From positions 1 to 5,884 of the forward strand of contig JAJZDT010000042.1 of the NCBI GenBank assembly GCA_021851535.1: a stretch of 5,884 bases of DNA, read 5' to 3'. Below are positions 4,156-5,884 of the stretch, one piece after another (the stretch's first letter is position 1; each line of letters starts with the position of its first letter). Under the pieces are notes generated by a model that was given only the letters and a program-made list of their open reading frames with translations, did not search any database and was not told the origin of the DNA. The position numbers and the translations under genes are program-made. Source of the DNA: Microcaldota archaeon. GTDB taxonomy: Archaea > Micrarchaeota > Micrarchaeia > Micrarchaeales > Micrarchaeaceae.

Positions 4156-5528
4156 AATCTTACAGCCTGAACGTATTGTTTATATAATATCTTCGCCTGC
4201 TGCTCACTGTATTTATTTATGCTAATTTTGATGCTTTTTTTGTTTATGTGTGTGGGTATAAATTCGCTTCTTGAACGTATGAACGAGAGAATTTGTGCAT
4301 GCGGATTTTTATTTTGAACATTTTTTATTGAATATAATCTATAATCCTTAAATACCACAGTAGAATTTGATTCTATGAATGTTGTACTTGGGTGCTCTAA
4401 AAATACCTCCGGACCTTGATAAAGTTTTGACCCTATTTCGTACTTATTTATAAACAGACAAATGATACCTTTGTTATCCGATATATCGAGCAGTGACAAT
4501 AGTACTGAAAATTGTTCTCGCTCTAGATGAGATTGCATTTGTCGCATGAAGCGTTTTGCCTGCTGCCATAATATATCCTCTGAAATATCATGTGCATCAA
4601 AATGTATTATATATAAATCTACAGACATTTTTTTCCTTATTTTGTTAAGCCTTGTTCTTGAATTATAATCAGAATATTTATTATCGTAGAAAAAATCAAT
4701 TGAGGGTTTATTTAGGAATTTTCTTGATATAATTATAAATTTTGATAATGACTCTTTTGAAACAGCTGCTGCCACATTTCTATTATCGTCAGTTGGGTCT
4801 ATAACGATAAAATCAGACTCAAAATTTTTATCTTCTTTTTTTAGTAATAAATGCTCTTTTGGGGAAATAACAATGGGGATTGTTATACGCGAAATCCCTT
4901 CTAGCACTTTTACAAAAGAACCATAATAATAAACAAGAAGTTCACATAAGTATCCTGAAAACCCTTCAGTTTTAGCCTCGGCTCCATAGATGGAATGAAA
5001 TTTTAAAAATCCTTTAAGAAGCCGTACATCATCTTTTTGCTCGTTACTTAGATGATCTAAAATAAAAATGTTGTGTAGTTGTGTCCTATCAACAGCGCTA
5101 CCCATTTCAAATGAATCGTTTATCTTGAATGCGGGTACAATATCCACTTTTATAGGAGGAGTTTTGGATATAAGCTGAAGGTATGGATGTTCAGAATATT
5201 TTATCTTAAATGTCTCGCCATTTTTCCTATTTACAATGGATTTGGCGTATTTTATTCCTAATGCTTCCATTTCACGCTCATTTGAAGTTTTCGGAAAGAG
5301 AAGGAATATATCAATATCTGAGTTTCCTGATATCTGTGTTCCCCTAGCAACGGAACCAGCCATAATAATATCCACGTTTGAAGAAACTTTATTTTTAAGG
5401 CGCAACATAAGTTGATTTGATAATGCGTTTGACATCGCTATTTCGTTTGAGGTTGGTTTTAATGCGCTTAGTGCCTGTGTTAATACTTGGGCAAGTCTTG
5501 TTTTTGAAGTAGTCATTAAATATACCAT
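4152..5528 (-). CDS. cca: CCA-adding enzyme (archaeal class I tRNA nucleotidyltransferase)
   Basis: 458 residues, slightly longer than typical archaeal CCA enzymes (about 440). It adds C74, C75 and A76 to tRNA 3' ends without a nucleic acid template, which is essential here as neither tRNA gene encodes CCA. The nucleotidyltransferase head shows GSVARGT (58-64), DID (71-73) followed by IFLLFP, and the third carboxylate D129 in IKVDIVPAF. The neck and body keep LLKGFLKFHSIYGAEAKTEGFSGYLCELL (170-198) and VIDPTDDNRNVAAAVS (242-257); the tail domain includes DILWQQAKRF (319-328) and GPEVFLEHP (372-380). The C-terminal half is rich in Lys, Ile and Asn, in keeping with AT-rich coding. The start is uncertain: M1 at 5528 or M5 at 5516, which would agree better with the family's length before the head motif. 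No Shine-Dalgarno site precedes either, so the transcript may be leaderless. It overlaps the AK6-like gene tail to tail and is divergent from tRNA-Ala. Confidence 0.96.
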   Translation of the reverse strand: MVYLMTTSKTRLAQVLTQALSALKPTSNEIAMSNALSNQLMLRLKNKVSSNVDIIMAGSVARGTQISGNSDIDIFLLFPKTSNEREMEALGIKYAKSIVNRKNGETFKIKYSEHPYLQLISKTPPIKVDIVPAFKINDSFEMGSAVDRTQLHNIFILDHLSNEQKDDVRLLKGFLKFHSIYGAEAKTEGFSGYLCELLVYYYGSFVKVLEGISRITIPIVISPKEHLLLKKEDKNFESDFIVIDPTDDNRNVAAAVSKESLSKFIIISRKFLNKPSIDFFYDNKYSDYNSRTRLNKIRKKMSVDLYIIHFDAHDISEDILWQQAKRFMRQMQSHLEREQFSVLLSLLDISDNKGIICLFINKYEIGSKLYQGPEVFLEHPSTTFIESNSTVVFKDYRLYSIKNVQNKNPHAQILSFIRSRSEFIPTHINKKSIKISINKYSEQQAKILYKQYVQAVRF

Positions 5529-5550
5529 TGAACAATTAAAGTATAGTAAA

Positions 5551-5561
5551 TAAGCTTTAAA
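5551..5561 (-). promoter_or_regulatory. Promoter element TTTAAAGCTTA upstream of cca
   Basis: On the minus strand TTTAAAGCTTA lies 23-33 bases before the ATG at 5528, the spacing for a leaderless or nearly leaderless transcript. Its GCTTATTTA extension is also TATA-like. The same 11 bases precede the 2990 gene. Confidence 0.4.
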
Positions 5562-5565
5562 ATTC

Positions 5566-5574
5566 TTTATATAA
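5566..5574 (+). promoter_or_regulatory. TATA box of tRNA-Ala
   Basis: TTTATATAA, close to the archaeal consensus, ends 24 bases before the first base of the mature tRNA (5599). It is followed by TAAGCTTA, which resembles the tail of the elements at 2953 and 5551. Confidence 0.65.
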
Positions 5575-5598
5575 TAAGCTTAATATCATATAGTATGA

Positions 5599-5670
5599 GG
5601 GCCTGTCGTTCAACGGTAGGATGCCGCGTTCGCAATGCGGTGATTGCGGGTTCGATTCCCGCCAGGTCCA
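5599..5670 (+). tRNA. tRNA-Ala(CGC)
   Basis: 72-nt cloverleaf. The acceptor stem GGGCCTG/CAGGTCC has a G3-T70 wobble pair, the main identity element for alanine, and discriminator A73 at 5670. The D arm is GTTC/GGAT with two wobble pairs and a short loop containing G18-G19. The anticodon stem CCGCG/TGCGG encloses TTCGCAA, giving anticodon CGC at 5631-5633 (codon GCG). The variable loop is 5 nt. The T arm is GCGGG-TTCGATT-CCCGC, fully canonical and uninterrupted. G26 at 5623 is a possible Trm1 target. The final CCA letters belong to the acceptor stem and discriminator (C71, C72, A73), so the CCA tail is not encoded and must be added by Cca from the divergent gene. Confidence 0.97.
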
Positions 5671-5679
5671 AATTTTTTT
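5671..5679 (+). terminator. T-run terminator of tRNA-Ala
   Basis: AATTTTTTT begins directly after the discriminator base, a seven-T tract of the kind at which archaeal RNA polymerase terminates. Confidence 0.6.
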
Positions 5680-5884
5680 GATAATACACATTATACAAAT
5701 ATTTTACAGCATTTAAGCACTCTGTCTTTTAATCACTATTGTCAGCTAAAAAAAGAATTACTTCAAAAGTAACCTGCTGTGGGACACTGTTTTTTTTGAA
5801 TACTAATTGTTAATTGTGTATTCAACTATTACATTTAGCTATTGTTATAAATTTGATTGTTTGATGGTCGTTTCTTTTTTTTTA
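5680..5884. other. Non-coding AT-rich stretch with hairpins and T-run
   Basis: I find no supportable gene here; all six frames are broken often. It holds a 6-bp hairpin TTACTT-CAA-AAGTAA (5758-5772), a weak stem CTGTG-GGA-CACTG with one mismatch (5777-5789) followed by eight T (5790-5797), and an 8-bp inverted repeat TTGAATAC/GTATTCAA (5796-5803 and 5818-5825) whose 14-base loop contains a further AATT/AATT pairing. The stem and T-run at 5777-5797 look like a plus-strand terminator, perhaps a second stop for the tRNA-Ala transcript or the end of an unannotated short RNA. An ATG at 5864 opens a frame that runs off the window after seven codons, too short to judge. Confidence 0.4.

Noticed and set aside
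5668..5670. Encoded CCA tail on tRNA-Ala
   Set aside because: Both C residues pair with G1 and G2 and the A is the discriminator; the next bases are AAT, so no CCA is encoded.
5864..5884. Start of a plus-strand gene running off the window (M-V-V-S-F-F-L)
   Set aside because: Only seven codons are visible, the frame is a T-run, and the nearest TATA-like sequence (about 5845-5852) is too close to the ATG.
1..5884. CRISPR array, insertion sequence or other mobile element
   Set aside because: No regularly spaced repeats, transposase, integrase or terminal inverted repeats were found; the only repeats are short promoter-like motifs and local hairpins.

Overview
The window looks archaeal, and probably from an AT-rich DPANN lineage; an ARMAN/Parvarchaeum-like genome is my best guess, not a proof. 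Archaeal hallmarks are an archaeal-type (class I) CCA-adding enzyme, a DUF357 protein, an archaeal-type Trm1, an AK6/Fap7-type kinase, TATA boxes about 25-35 bases ahead of genes, tRNA genes without encoded CCA, and a tRNA with an apparent intron in an unusual place. The sequence is roughly two thirds A+T by eye, and the two tRNAs stand out as GC-rich islands.

Layout. 1-138 (+) is the 3' end of an unknown gene, perhaps a glycosyltransferase tail. 186-885 (-) is a peptidase C39-like protein whose expected catalytic cysteine is serine. 901-998 (-) is tRNA-Leu(CAA) with a 13-nt insertion in the T loop. 1123-1386 (-) is a small protein with two CxxC pairs, preceded by a TATA box and a 9-bp inverted repeat in its leader. 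1558-2908 (-) is a two-gene unit, DUF357 protein then trm1. A divergent promoter region (2909-2989) separates it from a (+) unit at 2990-4155: an unrecognised 197-residue protein followed by an AK6/Fap7-like kinase. That unit runs head-on into cca (4152-5528, -), the stop codons overlapping. cca is divergent from tRNA-Ala(CGC) at 5599-5670 (+). The last 214 bases hold no convincing gene but carry several hairpins and a T-run. No gene-free stretch exceeds 300 bases.

How the genes relate. tRNA maturation is a theme: Trm1 dimethylates G26, which both tRNAs here carry; Cca adds the CCA end, which neither tRNA gene encodes; and tRNA-Leu appears to need splicing by an archaeal EndA. The AK6-like kinase points to ribosome assembly. 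I see no defence system, CRISPR array, insertion sequence or integrase. The most unusual items are the tRNA T-loop insertion, the Cys-to-Ser C39-like protein packed 15 bases behind that tRNA, and the structured leader of the small CxxC protein.
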